Notes: generated by a model from the letters alone, not told the origin. Positions 8,922 to 18,710 are shown, numbered from the stretch's first letter. The stretch is 64,000 nucleotides of DNA from Algoriphagus sp. PAP.12 (GCF_026652115.1 NZ_JAPPSQ010000002.1:248001-312000), one strand, 5' to 3'. A program made the numbers and translations.

Positions 8922-9742
8922 ATTTTCACGCTCAAGACTCCCAGATCGCTTTTAAACAAAACTGTTTCTGTTACCCCTACTTGGTACGCTGGACTTGTTT
9001 CATGGTGACCAGAAACCACCACCAGCCATTTGATCCCATGTTCTTGAGAAAAATTAATTAATCCACTTTCTACTTCATTGGCATTGTAGATATGCTGGTG
9101 AAACACGATCTCTTCATGTCCTTTTTGGAAGGAATCCATCCCAGTTTTGATGACATCAGATGCGGTAAAATGCTCCGGAGTATTCACAAAAAGCAAGTGA
9201 ACGCTGCATTTGAAAGGTTTGATCAAGGATTTTAGAATCTCAAAAGCTTTCTTAGATCCTTCATTGAAGGTAGATGCAAAGGCTACTTTTCGGAGGTCAT
9301 TTCCATCCAATGCTTCCTTCACTCCCAAAACTGGGCAGATGGCATTTCTCATTACTTTTTGTAAGGTCGAACCGATAAACTTCCCTTCGGCAAAACCTTT
9401 TCCATGGGCTCCCATCACCACCAATTCTGCCTCAAATTCTTGGATTGCTTTGAGGATTCGTTCACTAGGAGTTCCGACTTTTACAACAAATTCAATTTCA
9501 GATTTGGATGGTGCTACCTCATCGATGTATTTAGGCAATATGGATTGGGCTTCTTCTTTCTCCTCAGCGATCTCGGTAAACTTCTTTTTCGCTTCCTCAG
9601 TCAGATTTTCATAATCCAAATCTGAAGGGATAACTGTGACAGCAATAATTTTAGAACCACTCTTATTCGAAATCTTTTGGGCAGTCTTTAGGGCTGCCAA
9701 GGAGTAGGTCGAAAAATCAAAAGGTACGATAATGGTTTTCAT
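8918..9742 (-). CDS. Universal stress protein, tandem UspA domains
   Basis: The 274-residue protein contains two UspA folds. The first (residues 1-145) starts KTIIVPFDFSTYSLAALKTA and has the nucleotide-binding pattern VVMGAHGKGFAEGKFIGS, matching G-2X-G-9X-G-S. The second (about 150-274) keeps the fold (VAFASTFNEGSKKAFEIL) but its loop VVVSGHHETSPAYQVGVT has lost the glycine pattern, so only the first half is expected to bind ATP. No signal peptide is present, so the protein is cytoplasmic. Double-domain Usp proteins of this size are common in Bacteroidota. The target and trigger are unknown. Confidence 0.92.
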   Translation of the reverse strand: MKTIIVPFDFSTYSLAALKTAQKISNKSGSKIIAVTVIPSDLDYENLTEEAKKKFTEIAEEKEEAQSILPKYIDEVAPSKSEIEFVVKVGTPSERILKAIQEFEAELVVMGAHGKGFAEGKFIGSTLQKVMRNAICPVLGVKEALDGNDLRKVAFASTFNEGSKKAFEILKSLIKPFKCSVHLLFVNTPEHFTASDVIKTGMDSFQKGHEEIVFHQHIYNANEVESGLINFSQEHGIKWLVVVSGHHETSPAYQVGVTETVLFKSDLGVLSVKI

Positions 9743-9843
9743 GGCTATTTTGTTTTTGTTTTAGCCAAGATCCAAAAATTCCACAAATTAATATCTAAAG
9801 GAATATCAGAGATTAAGCTGATAAATATCAGTAAATCAGACAA

Positions 9844-10305
9844 CTATAAATCTAATTCCATAGCAAGATCACAACGAACATATTTATCATTACAAAGTTG
9901 CACCTCTTTGAAGCCCAATTTCTCATAAATTGACAAGGCAGCTTTTAACTTAGAATGGGTAAATAACACCACCTTTTCGGCCCCTTTCTCTTTGGCAATT
10001 TCCAAAATAGCATCTCCTAAAATCCTTCCAACACCTTTGCCTTGTGCGGACCTATCTACACCCATTTTAATCATTTCATAGGTTTTCTCATCCACTTTGG
10101 CCAAGCCAACAGTACCTACAACTTGATTTCCAATTTTTGCAAAAATGATTTCCCCTCCTTTGTCCAAAACATACTTCTCAGGGTTCTCCAATTGTTCCTT
10201 GTCGAAGGGTTCAATTTCAAACAACTCTTCGACCCACACTCTATTGATGGAATCAAAATAGGGTTTCAATTCAGGTGAAAACGGGAGAATTTCTACTTTT
10301 TCCAT
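9844..10305 (-). CDS. GNAT family N-acetyltransferase
   Basis: The 153-residue protein is a single GNAT domain. The acetyl-CoA pyrophosphate loop is DRSAQGKGVGRILGDAIL, with the Q/R-x-x-G-x-G/A pattern, preceded by strand GTVGLAKVDEKTYEMIKMGV and followed by helix-strand EKVVLFTHSKLKAALSIYEK and LGFKEV. The substrate is unknown. The ATG at 10305 was preferred to a TTG three codons upstream. The gene is divergent from the exported RidA gene across 70 bases. No operon partner is apparent on this strand; the Usp gene lies about 100 bases downstream. Confidence 0.88.
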   Translation of the reverse strand: MEKVEILPFSPELKPYFDSINRVWVEELFEIEPFDKEQLENPEKYVLDKGGEIIFAKIGNQVVGTVGLAKVDEKTYEMIKMGVDRSAQGKGVGRILGDAILEIAKEKGAEKVVLFTHSKLKAALSIYEKLGFKEVQLCNDKYVRCDLAMELDL

Positions 10306-10375
10306 GGGTGACAATGCTTGTAAACAACTTTTTAATATTATTCTGCTAGATTAGTTTCATACAAGCAAATATCCA

Positions 10376-10885
10376 ATGAAAAACATCCTGATTTTATCTT
10401 TTTTAATCCTTGGCTTCAGCCAAATCTCATTTTCTCAAACTCAAAGCCCAGAAGCAAAGCTCAAAGAACTAGGCTATGAACTTCCAGAAATCTCCGCTCC
10501 CATCGCCAATTATGTAAAGTGGAGACAGGTAGGAAATATGTTATATCTAGCGGGAACAGGTCCGGATGTATTTGGAAAAGTAGGTGCAGATCTGACGAAA
10601 GAAGAAGGATATGAAGCGGCCAAAGAAACAGGCTTGGAAGTAATCGCTGTCCTGAAAAAAGCTACGGGAGATTTGAGCAGAATCAAGCAATTCGTAAAAG
10701 TATTGGGAATGGTCAACTCAGATCCTGATTTCACTGCCCAACCAGCTGTAATCAATGGTTTTTCAGACTTGATGGTCGAAGTATTTGGAGAAAAAGGAAA
10801 ACATGCCCGTTCTGCTGTCGGAGTAGCTGCCCTACCTAATAATATGGCGGTAGAGATCGAGGTGATCGTGGAATTGTATGATTAA
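10376..10885 (+). CDS. RidA/YjgF family protein with signal peptide
   Basis: The 169-residue protein has an N-terminal Sec signal (MKNILILSFLILGFSQISFS, then Q) followed by a RidA fold: NYVKWRQVGNMLYLAGTGPD, then ARSAVGVAALPNNMAVEIEV. The arginine of HARSAVG occupies the position that binds the substrate carboxylate in RidA enamine/imine deaminases. Cytosolic RidA proteins are about 125-130 residues with no leader, so export is the unusual feature here. The insertion NSDPDFTAQPAVINGFSDL belongs to the YjgF-like subgroup. The role of a periplasmic RidA is unknown. The gene is 48 bases upstream of an unknown exported protein. Confidence 0.88.
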   Translation: MKNILILSFLILGFSQISFSQTQSPEAKLKELGYELPEISAPIANYVKWRQVGNMLYLAGTGPDVFGKVGADLTKEEGYEAAKETGLEVIAVLKKATGDLSRIKQFVKVLGMVNSDPDFTAQPAVINGFSDLMVEVFGEKGKHARSAVGVAALPNNMAVEIEVIVELYD

Positions 10886-10933
10886 AGTGGCATACTTTTT
10901 ACATTTTTTTTCATCCCATAAACTTTTAAAACA

Positions 10934-11452
10934 ATGTCAACAATTATCCTTTTAATATTCTCTTTTTTAACATCAAATCTCCAAGAAAAAACAACTTTTG
11001 ATGCCTCCAAATTCACCTTAGATGGGATTTCTTGTTTTCAGACAACGGAGGCAGAAATCAAGAAGACTTATGGAGATGTAGTTCTTACCGAAACAGACTA
11101 TGAATGTGGCTTTTTCTCAGTTGATCAGCCTGGAAGCCCTTATTTTCAAATGATTTATCCTAACATCAATTGGATAGGAAACTCAAAAGAGGGGTATCAA
11201 ATCGATGAAATCAAATTCGATCCAGAGGGAAAAATTCAGTTGAAATATGAGGATTTTGTTTTCTCAGGTTTGAATACTCAAGAAGAGTTGGAAAGTTTTA
11301 TGGGGGAAAAATCAAATTCAATTCAAATTCATCAAAGAGATGATGAAGTTTTAAGGAGTTTATTCAATTATTTTGACAAAAGTGATGATGCATTAATGCT
11401 GATTTTAAAAGGTGGAAAACTTATTGAATTTCATTATTGGAGCCCTTGTTAA
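10934..11452 (+). CDS. Hypothetical exported protein
   Basis: I do not recognise this 172-residue protein. It starts with a short hydrophobic segment (MSTIILLIFSFLTSN), probably a signal peptide. Three cysteines (in GISCFQ, YECGFF and the C-terminal SPC) could form a disulfide in the periplasm. The middle contains NWIGNSKEGYQIDEIKFD, and the end LMLILKGGKLIEFHYWSPC is beta-strand-like. The gene sits 48 bases after the exported RidA gene in the same direction and may be cotranscribed with it. It is followed by a gene-free hairpin patch. Confidence 0.6.
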   Translation: MSTIILLIFSFLTSNLQEKTTFDASKFTLDGISCFQTTEAEIKKTYGDVVLTETDYECGFFSVDQPGSPYFQMIYPNINWIGNSKEGYQIDEIKFDPEGKIQLKYEDFVFSGLNTQEELESFMGEKSNSIQIHQRDDEVLRSLFNYFDKSDDALMLILKGGKLIEFHYWSPC

Positions 11453-11506
11453 GGATTATTTGATTTTCCTGAAAAAGCGGAATTAATAACTCGAATATCA
11501 ATAGTT

Positions 11507-11739
11507 CGACCCGCTTCGGGGTCGTTGTGTGTAGCTTAGCTTTTACCCCCGGTTTCACCGGAGGTTATTGAAGGTTCGACCACTTTGTGGTCCAATAACA
11601 AGAATATCCTCAATTCAACACAGATACCATTCCTGCTCCACCAATTTCTCTAATCTCCAATCGCAATTCTCCAAACTCCTTCCATCAATGCCCATGATCC
11701 TGAAAGGATCAAACCATTAATAACCATGGGTGCAACCCA
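11507..11739. repeat. Cluster of five short hairpins in a gene-free stretch
   Basis: The gene-free stretch 11453-11897 contains five separate perfect hairpins with loops of 3-6 bases: CGACCC/GGGTCG (11507-11524), CCGGT/ACCGG (11549-11561), GACCAC/GTGGTC (11578-11592), GATCC/GGATC (11696-11710) and TGGGT/ACCCA (11727-11739). The stems differ in sequence, while flanking text such as AATAAC and GAATATC recurs. No coding frame or T-run is present. This resembles a degenerate REP-like patch, but no family can be named. Confidence 0.55.
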
Positions 11740-11744
11740 CGATT

Positions 11745-11890
11745 AACAAAGCCCCAGAACTCAGCCGACTTGGTACTTTGTACATGGTACTTGGTACTCA
11801 CAGTCCTAAATATCGAACAGTGAATGCCGAACTTCGAATAACGAAGCCCCAGCGTTCGACCTACTTGGTACTTTGGACCTGGTACTTAGG
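11745..11890. repeat. Imperfect direct repeat of about 50 bp (two copies)
   Basis: Copies at about 11745-11793 and 11840-11890 share GCCCCAG, then CTTGGTACTTTG, then a TGGTACTT block, spaced 95 bases start to start. The segment between them holds a repeated CGAA/ATAACGAA text. The second copy ends seven bases before the stop of addB, so transcripts of addB would run into it. Confidence 0.6.
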
Positions 11891-11897
11891 ATAATCC

Positions 11898-14735
11898 TCA
11901 CCGCCCACAAATCTCCTTAAAAGGACAGAACTTACACTTTTCCTCATCTTCTGTCTGCGAGAATGGAACCTCAGGATCTAGGATTTCTCCCAGCATACCT
12001 GACAATCCCTCCCTAAATTCTTCTTCAACTGCTTTGTAATCCTGAATCTCCTGCCCGTTCATCTGAAGGAATGGATTGAACTTGGGATTATAGATTTCCC
12101 GGATATTAAAAATCCCCGGTTTCAATGGCTTTTGATTCTCAGGATGCTCGAACTGATAGAAATAAGCATACAATAAAGTTTGCATAGCTGCCTTATTTCT
12201 TTTCTTTTCATCTCTGTCAAATAAGGACTCAATGGAGAGGACTTTCTTATCGTCTTTCCCGGTTTTATAGTCAATCAATCTGACTACTCCATCCTTCAAA
12301 TCAACCCGGTCGATCACCCCTTGAAGAGCAAAGTTGACTACCCCATCTTTCGTTTGGACAGGAATACTTGCAGGTACATCCGCTTCCACTCCTAAAATCG
12401 TAAACTCACCATTTTCCTGATCGTATTTCAAAATGGCCTCGAGGTACTTGATAAAAATCTCTCGAGCAATCTGTAGCTGACCAGAATACTCCATGGATTT
12501 CCCTTCTTCTACCTGATAGAAATTTCGGATGGCTTGATCTACAGCTTCAGTTGCCTGAGGCATCAATCGATCAATTTCATGGGAATCAATTTTCCTTGGA
12601 GTCTTGGATTCGTCCAGGCCATAGATGGTCTCAACCGCATTATGCAAAATCGTCCCAAAAGTAGAAGGATCAATCTCCGTGACTACCTCCTCTCTCTCCT
12701 TCAAACCAGCCACATAGCGGAAGTAAAACTTCAATCTGCAATCCAGATACATATTTAATGCAGAAGCAGATAGAGGGCGGTTTTTGGACACCGGATGCTC
12801 TTTGGCCAAAAAGATCTTCATATCATTCAGTACTTCTGGAGTCTTCTGAACCTGAATTTCCTTGGCAGGTGTCAAACCAACAGGGACCATGGATATTTCC
12901 GGTCCAGCCACTCCCATTTCTGCTTGCATTTGCTGAAGAAAACGGCTCATTTCCCCTGCTTTTCCCTGATCTGCGGCGGTGGTATAAATCAAATGAACTT
13001 CTTCAGCTCGATGCAACAATCTATAAAAAGTATAGGCATAGATTGCATCATTTTGCTCCTGAACTGGCAAACCAAAAGCTCTTCGAAGATTGAATGGAAT
13101 CATGGAATTGATCCCGCCACCAGGAGGAAAACTTCCTTCATTTAGATCACAAATGATCACTCTGCGAAAATCCAAGTTTCTGGATTCAAGCACACCCATC
13201 ATTTGAAGTCCCTGCAAAGGTTCCCCCTCAAAGGGAAGTTTCAATTCTCTGAAAATCTGACGAAATAGCTTCAGTACAAAATCAATTTTAAGAGTCTTGG
13301 AGTTATTCCCTTGGAAAATTTCCTTGATTCGATTCAGTTGCTTGAAAGCTTGAAACAGATAGGATCTTTGAACTTCATCATCCTGGAGATCCTGAGCCAA
13401 ATGCTCCATCAATTGTCCCAGATATTCAAAAACTCCAGATGGATCTACCTGTTGAAAAACCAATTCCGAAAGCTTGGACTCACCAACTAATTGACTTGCT
13501 GGAATTTCTAAGAGGTTTTCACCTTTGATTTTTTCCAATAAAGCCTGAAAATGAGCCTGATCCTCTTTCAATAAATAAGGAAATGAAAGCAAATCTGTAA
13601 CCGGCTTATGGTAAAAATTCACAACACCTTCCCGAATTTTCACATAGCGCTGAAGGTCTAATACCGCATCCAAAAAAGCATAAACTGGCGCATTTCGGAC
13701 CGGATAGCCCATGGTCACATTCAGCTTGTCTATATCCGATGGCAATGAATGCAAAACCGGAAACAGCAATTGCTCATCAGGCAAAATGATGACCGTTTCT
13801 TCTAATTTCTCATCAGAAGGAAGCTCTTCCAACAGCTTCCCAACTAAATTTGCCTGATTGGTTTTTAAGGGAATGGAATGAACGTGAATATCATCTTTCT
13901 TCAGTCGAACTTCATCTGGGATTTCTTCAGGAAAAGTTTTTCCAAAAATTGAATCCTTTTGGTAATCTCTGAAAAACAAACCGGCTTCTTGAATGGGATC
14001 TTTGAGATAATATTGATCAACATCCCAAAAGATCTCCGCTCCAAATTCTTTGACGAAATGCCCGATCAACTTTTCTTCAGTAAGAGTAAAGGCATTGAAA
14101 CCAATGAAAACGTAATGTTTTTTGGGTTTTCCGATTGCCTTCAGGTTTTCTGCAACTTGCCTGTACAATTGGCCTGAATAAGCCAATCCGGCAGTTTTTA
14201 GTCGATGTTGGAAGTCTTCATATAAGCGACCCAAAATCTGCCAAAATCTCAGAAATTTCTGTTTTTCCTGATCATTCTGCTTCTCAAAGGCCAACCAAAA
14301 CTGAGAAATCAGATCTTTTTGTTCCTCCGTCAGGAAACTTAAATCAGATTCAAATTCCTTGATTTCGGCCAAGTCTTGATACAAGACTTTTGCGGGAGCC
14401 ATAAATTGGTCCAAATCATTGAAATCCTTGAGAATCAACTCGCCCCAGAAATAAAAGCGATCAAAGTCTTCCGGCTCCTCCTGAATCTGTCTATACAGTT
14501 CGTACAATTCAAAAATCAGGGTCAATTCATCGGCTGGAGCCTTTCCTGCCAATCCATAAAACACCTGCTCAATCGTTTTGACCTCCGGCATCCAAACAGG
14601 GTTGTCGATCAATTCACCGAGATATCTGGTAAAGAATAAACCTGCTCTTCGGTTTGGCAATACGACCACCAAGTCCTCCAATTTTCGGGGAGAATCCAGA
14701 AGCTTTTGTGCTGTTTCTTTCAAAAATGGGATCAT
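11898..14735 (-). CDS. addB: AddB-like PD-(D/E)XK nuclease subunit of a helicase-nuclease
   Basis: This is the second subunit of an AddAB-type double-strand-break repair machine that processes DNA ends for RecA. The 945-residue protein begins with a degenerate UvrD-like fold (VVVLPNRRAGLFFTRYLGEL) that lacks a functional Walker A. The C-terminal nuclease has FGTILHNAVETIYG and VRLIDYKTGKDD. Four cysteines, one in LDCRLKFYFRY and three in KCKFCPFKEIC at the end, match the iron-sulfur pattern of AddB. Its start overlaps the addA stop by 4 bases (ATGA). The gene name is by architecture and context; sequence divergence from Firmicute AddB is large. Confidence 0.88.
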   Translation of the reverse strand: MIPFLKETAQKLLDSPRKLEDLVVVLPNRRAGLFFTRYLGELIDNPVWMPEVKTIEQVFYGLAGKAPADELTLIFELYELYRQIQEEPEDFDRFYFWGELILKDFNDLDQFMAPAKVLYQDLAEIKEFESDLSFLTEEQKDLISQFWLAFEKQNDQEKQKFLRFWQILGRLYEDFQHRLKTAGLAYSGQLYRQVAENLKAIGKPKKHYVFIGFNAFTLTEEKLIGHFVKEFGAEIFWDVDQYYLKDPIQEAGLFFRDYQKDSIFGKTFPEEIPDEVRLKKDDIHVHSIPLKTNQANLVGKLLEELPSDEKLEETVIILPDEQLLFPVLHSLPSDIDKLNVTMGYPVRNAPVYAFLDAVLDLQRYVKIREGVVNFYHKPVTDLLSFPYLLKEDQAHFQALLEKIKGENLLEIPASQLVGESKLSELVFQQVDPSGVFEYLGQLMEHLAQDLQDDEVQRSYLFQAFKQLNRIKEIFQGNNSKTLKIDFVLKLFRQIFRELKLPFEGEPLQGLQMMGVLESRNLDFRRVIICDLNEGSFPPGGGINSMIPFNLRRAFGLPVQEQNDAIYAYTFYRLLHRAEEVHLIYTTAADQGKAGEMSRFLQQMQAEMGVAGPEISMVPVGLTPAKEIQVQKTPEVLNDMKIFLAKEHPVSKNRPLSASALNMYLDCRLKFYFRYVAGLKEREEVVTEIDPSTFGTILHNAVETIYGLDESKTPRKIDSHEIDRLMPQATEAVDQAIRNFYQVEEGKSMEYSGQLQIAREIFIKYLEAILKYDQENGEFTILGVEADVPASIPVQTKDGVVNFALQGVIDRVDLKDGVVRLIDYKTGKDDKKVLSIESLFDRDEKKRNKAAMQTLLYAYFYQFEHPENQKPLKPGIFNIREIYNPKFNPFLQMNGQEIQDYKAVEEEFREGLSGMLGEILDPEVPFSQTEDEEKCKFCPFKEICGR

Positions 14736-17700
14736 ACTTCGATAATTTCAGTGGGTTCCAAATAGCACAAAAAGCCTTTTACCGGTTTTTGGCTCAATTG
14801 ATGGACTAATCCCATGTATTCTTTGACTTGTTTTGGATGAGAAGCGTATTTTTCTCCTGTTTTAAAATCAATGACCAAGACTTCATTTTCGCCTATCAGG
14901 ACACGATCTGGCCGCTTTTGATGTCCTCCAGGCAATAATATCCCTTGTTCTGCCAAAGTCAGATAATCTCCGCCAAACCAACTTTGGAACTGCGGCAATT
15001 CAAATAGTTTTTTCAATTGCTCGCTTACTTCCTCAGCTGTTTCACGATCAATTCTACCTTCAAAAGTGTATTCTTGAAGAAGCAATTCAGCATCTTTTTG
15101 AGTTTTCGAAGCTGCCAAAAGCTCATGGACGATCACTCCCAATCTCCTCTGAGCTCGAGCATTCAAGCCATCTCCTGAAAAATCCCAAGCGATGGTTTTG
15201 GTTTTGAGCTTCGATCTCCAATCCTGCGTTTGCCATCGCAAGGGTTTGGGCTTAAAGGTTGATTTTTCCTTTTCCACCTCGATAGTTGCCCATTCACCAG
15301 CTTCAAAGACTAGATTTTCTGCATCCCAATGTTGACTTGAACCAAATTCAGAAATTTGAAAACCTGAAGAAAAAAGGCTATAAAGGATATTTCCGGTAGA
15401 TTTTTGACTGACACCTTTTGATTTGCTATTGGTGAAATTGGAATAGCCCCAAATCACTTCCTCGGCGCGAGTAAAAGCCACATAAAGCATATTCAAGGAG
15501 TCCAAATAGGCCAATCTGACTTCATCTTCATAGGCTTTGGAGAAAAAGGAATCCTTCAAAGTGCTGCCATGCGTCAGAGGAACGATGGTTTCCAAACCTG
15601 TATCGGTTGCAAAAGGAGACCAAATAATAGGTGCCTGCAATCCGTCTGCAACCACTTTCCAATCCAAAAACGGCATGATCACCACTTTGTATTGAAGGCC
15701 TTTGGACTTATGAATTGTCAAAATCCGCATGGCATCATGATCTTCGGGAATTTTCACTGTCCTCTTTCTGCTATTCAATTCCCACCAGTCAAGAAAACCA
15801 ACCAAGTCCGCCCGATTATTTTTCACAAAATCAAAAACAGCCTCTTTGAATCCGGATATATAGGCCAAATCTGCCTGGAGCTTCATCAAATCCAAAAACT
15901 CAATGCTTTCCTCCATCAACTCCAATAATGGCAACTGCAAGAATTCATTCAATCTGGATTGAAGTTCTAAATCCTTGTCTTTGAGCTCAGGAACTTGCTT
16001 GAACTTGTGGAAGAGTTCGTGAGAAAATGAAATCCCGTGAAGCAAAGCAAAATAGTACCAGGCTGTTTTCAGGGCCACCCGGTCGGCAGGATTACTTAGG
16101 TAGTTCCATAGTGCCAACAAGCATTTGACGGCTGCGGATTTATCCAAAAAGAGAGATTCCTCGGAAAGAACATCAAATCGATAGCCTGAATCAGGATGAT
16201 CTCTGTCATAAGCCATCAAATGATCTGCTATTTCTACTCCTTGAGAATTCTTTCGAACCAGAAATGCGATATCTTTCAACTGATAGCCTTTCTCTTGCAG
16301 ATCCATCACTACTTGAGGAAGTTTCCCCAAAACCCCTTCATCATCCTCTTCCTCCTCTTCTTCAGATTGATAGGGAGAACGAGCGGGTATTTCCCTAAAC
16401 TCAAGGCGGATTTTGCCTTGGAAGTCCAATTGGAATTTACCCTGTGGAATTTCTTGAATGGAATCATCAAATGCTTTCGTCAACAATGATTCAGATTCAA
16501 AGCCAAACTCTCTTTCCATCCCTTCCTCCATCAAAATTGGAAGTGTCTGAAAAAGGGAATTATTAAACTGGATGATTCCTGGAAGACTACGGTAATTGGT
16601 TGCCAGGTTTTTCTCCTGGATATAGGAAACAGGAATCTGGGCTTGAACCTCGTTCAACAACAATTCAAGCTTCCCTCCTCTCCATCGATAAATCGACTGC
16701 TTGACGTCTCCAACCAACAAATTTGTATTTCCTGAAGCTAATGAGTTTTCCAATAATGGCTTAAAGCTAGACCACTGGAAATCAGAAGTATCCTGAAACT
16801 CATCAATCAGGTAGTTTCGGTATTGATTCCCGATTTTCTCATAAATAAATGGAGCTTCATTGTCTTTGGTGATTTCCTGCAAAAAGTCATTGACATCCGA
16901 AATCAAGAGAATACTTTCTTCATCTTTCAATTCCCTGAGTTCTAATATCAGGTCTCTAAAAACTCCAAAAGCATTGAGGTTTCTGTGTAATGCTTCTAGA
17001 GTGTTCCAATGCTTTAGTTTTTCAGGTAAGGATAAAAGTAAATCTCTTAACCCAGCATCAGCTGAAGCACATATAGAGGATGCATTTGGATTCTTTTTTC
17101 CTGTAAACCAGGTTTCAATACCATTAATTTTATCCCATTGTTTTTCAGTTGGCTGGGTAAAAGGTTCTTCCTCTTTTCCTAATTTTGATAGCCGAATTAC
17201 AAAGTTAGAAGTCCCACCTCCACCAGAAAAATCAGTCCACTCTAACCCATGAGCAACTCGGATTTCATCGGCTTTTTGCCGCATGGTTTCTGCCTCGGCT
17301 TTTAATTTGGCTCGTTCATCACGAATGTATTTTCGGAATTCTCCCAAAAAGCCTTCCTTTGCTACACTTTGCTGAAAGAGTAATCGGTATGCTTTGAAGC
17401 CTTCTTTGAAGATTTCTTTTCCCAGACTTTTGATACCATTCCTGATATCCCAGGACTTTTCATTTTCGATCTGTTCTTTGGCATAGTCCACTAGCCAGGC
17501 CCTCAGGTTTTTATCCTGACTGACCTTCTCTACGATCCGATCCACCAACCTCTCCAAAACAGCATCTGTATCCATTTCAAGATCAAATTTGGCCTGTAGA
17601 TCCATTTCTCTTTCAAAGGACCGAATAACACGCTGGAAAAATGAATCAATCGTACTGACTGCGAAATAACCGTATCCGTGAAGAATGTGAAGAAGCGTTT

Positions 17701-17983
17701 CTTTTGCTCTGGACTGAAGCTGTTTTGGGTTCAAATCCAAAGATTCCATCAAAACTTTCTCTAGATCACCTTTCGGATTTACCCTTTGACTCAACTGACT
17801 CAAAACCTTCAAAATACGCTCCTTCATCTCCTGAGTGGCCTTATTGGTAAAGGTTACAGCTAAAATCTGCTTGTATGCAGATCGAGGGTTTTGAAGTGCC
17901 AGTTTTAAATATTCCAGAGTCAAGGTGTAGGTTTTTCCTGACCCGGCGGAAGATTTATAAATTATAAAGGGTTTTTGCTCCAT
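14732..17983 (-). CDS. addA: AddA-like UvrD/RecB helicase-nuclease
   Basis: The 1083-residue protein is an SF1A DNA helicase with a C-terminal nuclease. Helicase motifs are in order: Walker A SSAGSGKTYT (residues 11-20), AVTFTNKATQEMKERIL, DEFQDTSDFQW (motif II), VGDVKQSIYRWRGG (III), NYRS (IV), LTIHKSKGLQYKVVI (V) and LYVAFTRAEE (VI). The C-terminal RecB-type nuclease shows VLVIDFKTGEKY. With AddB it would unwind and degrade broken DNA ends. The gene precedes addB with a 4-base overlap and is divergent from an acetyltransferase gene across 196 bases. RecB is an alternative name, but the two-subunit organisation with a second nuclease favours AddAB. Confidence 0.93.
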   Translation of the reverse strand: MEQKPFIIYKSSAGSGKTYTLTLEYLKLALQNPRSAYKQILAVTFTNKATQEMKERILKVLSQLSQRVNPKGDLEKVLMESLDLNPKQLQSRAKETLLHILHGYGYFAVSTIDSFFQRVIRSFEREMDLQAKFDLEMDTDAVLERLVDRIVEKVSQDKNLRAWLVDYAKEQIENEKSWDIRNGIKSLGKEIFKEGFKAYRLLFQQSVAKEGFLGEFRKYIRDERAKLKAEAETMRQKADEIRVAHGLEWTDFSGGGGTSNFVIRLSKLGKEEEPFTQPTEKQWDKINGIETWFTGKKNPNASSICASADAGLRDLLLSLPEKLKHWNTLEALHRNLNAFGVFRDLILELRELKDEESILLISDVNDFLQEITKDNEAPFIYEKIGNQYRNYLIDEFQDTSDFQWSSFKPLLENSLASGNTNLLVGDVKQSIYRWRGGKLELLLNEVQAQIPVSYIQEKNLATNYRSLPGIIQFNNSLFQTLPILMEEGMEREFGFESESLLTKAFDDSIQEIPQGKFQLDFQGKIRLEFREIPARSPYQSEEEEEEDDEGVLGKLPQVVMDLQEKGYQLKDIAFLVRKNSQGVEIADHLMAYDRDHPDSGYRFDVLSEESLFLDKSAAVKCLLALWNYLSNPADRVALKTAWYYFALLHGISFSHELFHKFKQVPELKDKDLELQSRLNEFLQLPLLELMEESIEFLDLMKLQADLAYISGFKEAVFDFVKNNRADLVGFLDWWELNSRKRTVKIPEDHDAMRILTIHKSKGLQYKVVIMPFLDWKVVADGLQAPIIWSPFATDTGLETIVPLTHGSTLKDSFFSKAYEDEVRLAYLDSLNMLYVAFTRAEEVIWGYSNFTNSKSKGVSQKSTGNILYSLFSSGFQISEFGSSQHWDAENLVFEAGEWATIEVEKEKSTFKPKPLRWQTQDWRSKLKTKTIAWDFSGDGLNARAQRRLGVIVHELLAASKTQKDAELLLQEYTFEGRIDRETAEEVSEQLKKLFELPQFQSWFGGDYLTLAEQGILLPGGHQKRPDRVLIGENEVLVIDFKTGEKYASHPKQVKEYMGLVHQLSQKPVKGFLCYLEPTEIIEV

Positions 17984-18179
17984 GATAAAAAGTCTGAGCC
18001 CGAAGATAGAAAACCTCCCTTACTTTCGAATTCCAGACTGGTCTAATTGACAAAAAATGTCGCTTTTAAACTTCAACTAAATTCACTCAATTGGAAAAAG
18101 AAAGATTTTTGAACATCTTACTTGTGTAAAGTTTAGAGTACCCATATCATCCTTACTATTTCTAGCTTTCTGATCAACG

Positions 18180-18710
18180 ATGAAAACCTACATTTTTAAA
18201 AGTGATCGGCTCGGATTTCGTATATGGAATTCAGCTGATTTGGAGGCATTTGCTGCAATAAATCAAGACGCTGAAGTGATGCATTTTTTCCAAAACCCAT
18301 ATACTGTTGAAGAAAGTAGAGATAGGATGAAACTGATGAATTCCAATTTTGAAAAGGACAATTTCTGTTATTTCGCGGTTGATTTTTTAGAAACTGGCGA
18401 ACTAGCGGGAACACTAGGAATGGGAAGAAAATCCTTTCCAGCAAGTTTTACTCCCTGTATTGATATCGGATGGAGATTTGGTAAAAATTATTGGAATCTT
18501 GGATTAGCTACTGAAGGCGCATTGGCTTGTCTGGAATATGCCAAAACACTTGGAATAAAAGAAGTTCATTCTTATGCATCTACCTCTAATAAAGCCTCCA
18601 CTCGAGTCATGGAAAAAATAGGAATGGAATTCCTAGAAGAATTCGTCCATCAAGAACTACAGGATTCTCCACACCTTCAACCTTTTAGTGCTTACAAGAT
18701 AACTTTGTAA
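18180..18710 (+). CDS. GNAT family N-acetyltransferase, RimJ/RimL-like
   Basis: The 176-residue protein is a GNAT domain of the RimJ/RimL type. It has the opening LGFRIWNSADLEAFAAINQD, the conserved IGWRFGKNYWNLGLATEGA (acetyl-CoA loop) and the C-terminal VHSYASTSNKASTRVMEK followed by IGM. Members acetylate protein N-termini or small amines; the substrate here cannot be told from sequence. No signal peptide is visible. The gene is divergent from addA and about 170 bases upstream of a lipoprotein gene, so it is probably monocistronic. Confidence 0.9.
   Translation: MKTYIFKSDRLGFRIWNSADLEAFAAINQDAEVMHFFQNPYTVEESRDRMKLMNSNFEKDNFCYFAVDFLETGELAGTLGMGRKSFPASFTPCIDIGWRFGKNYWNLGLATEGALACLEYAKTLGIKEVHSYASTSNKASTRVMEKIGMEFLEEFVHQELQDSPHLQPFSAYKITL

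Noticed and set aside
12534..13145. Plus-strand open frames opposite addB
   Set aside because: They lie entirely inside addB, overlap each other in different frames and show no recognisable motifs, so they are chance frames opposite a conserved gene.
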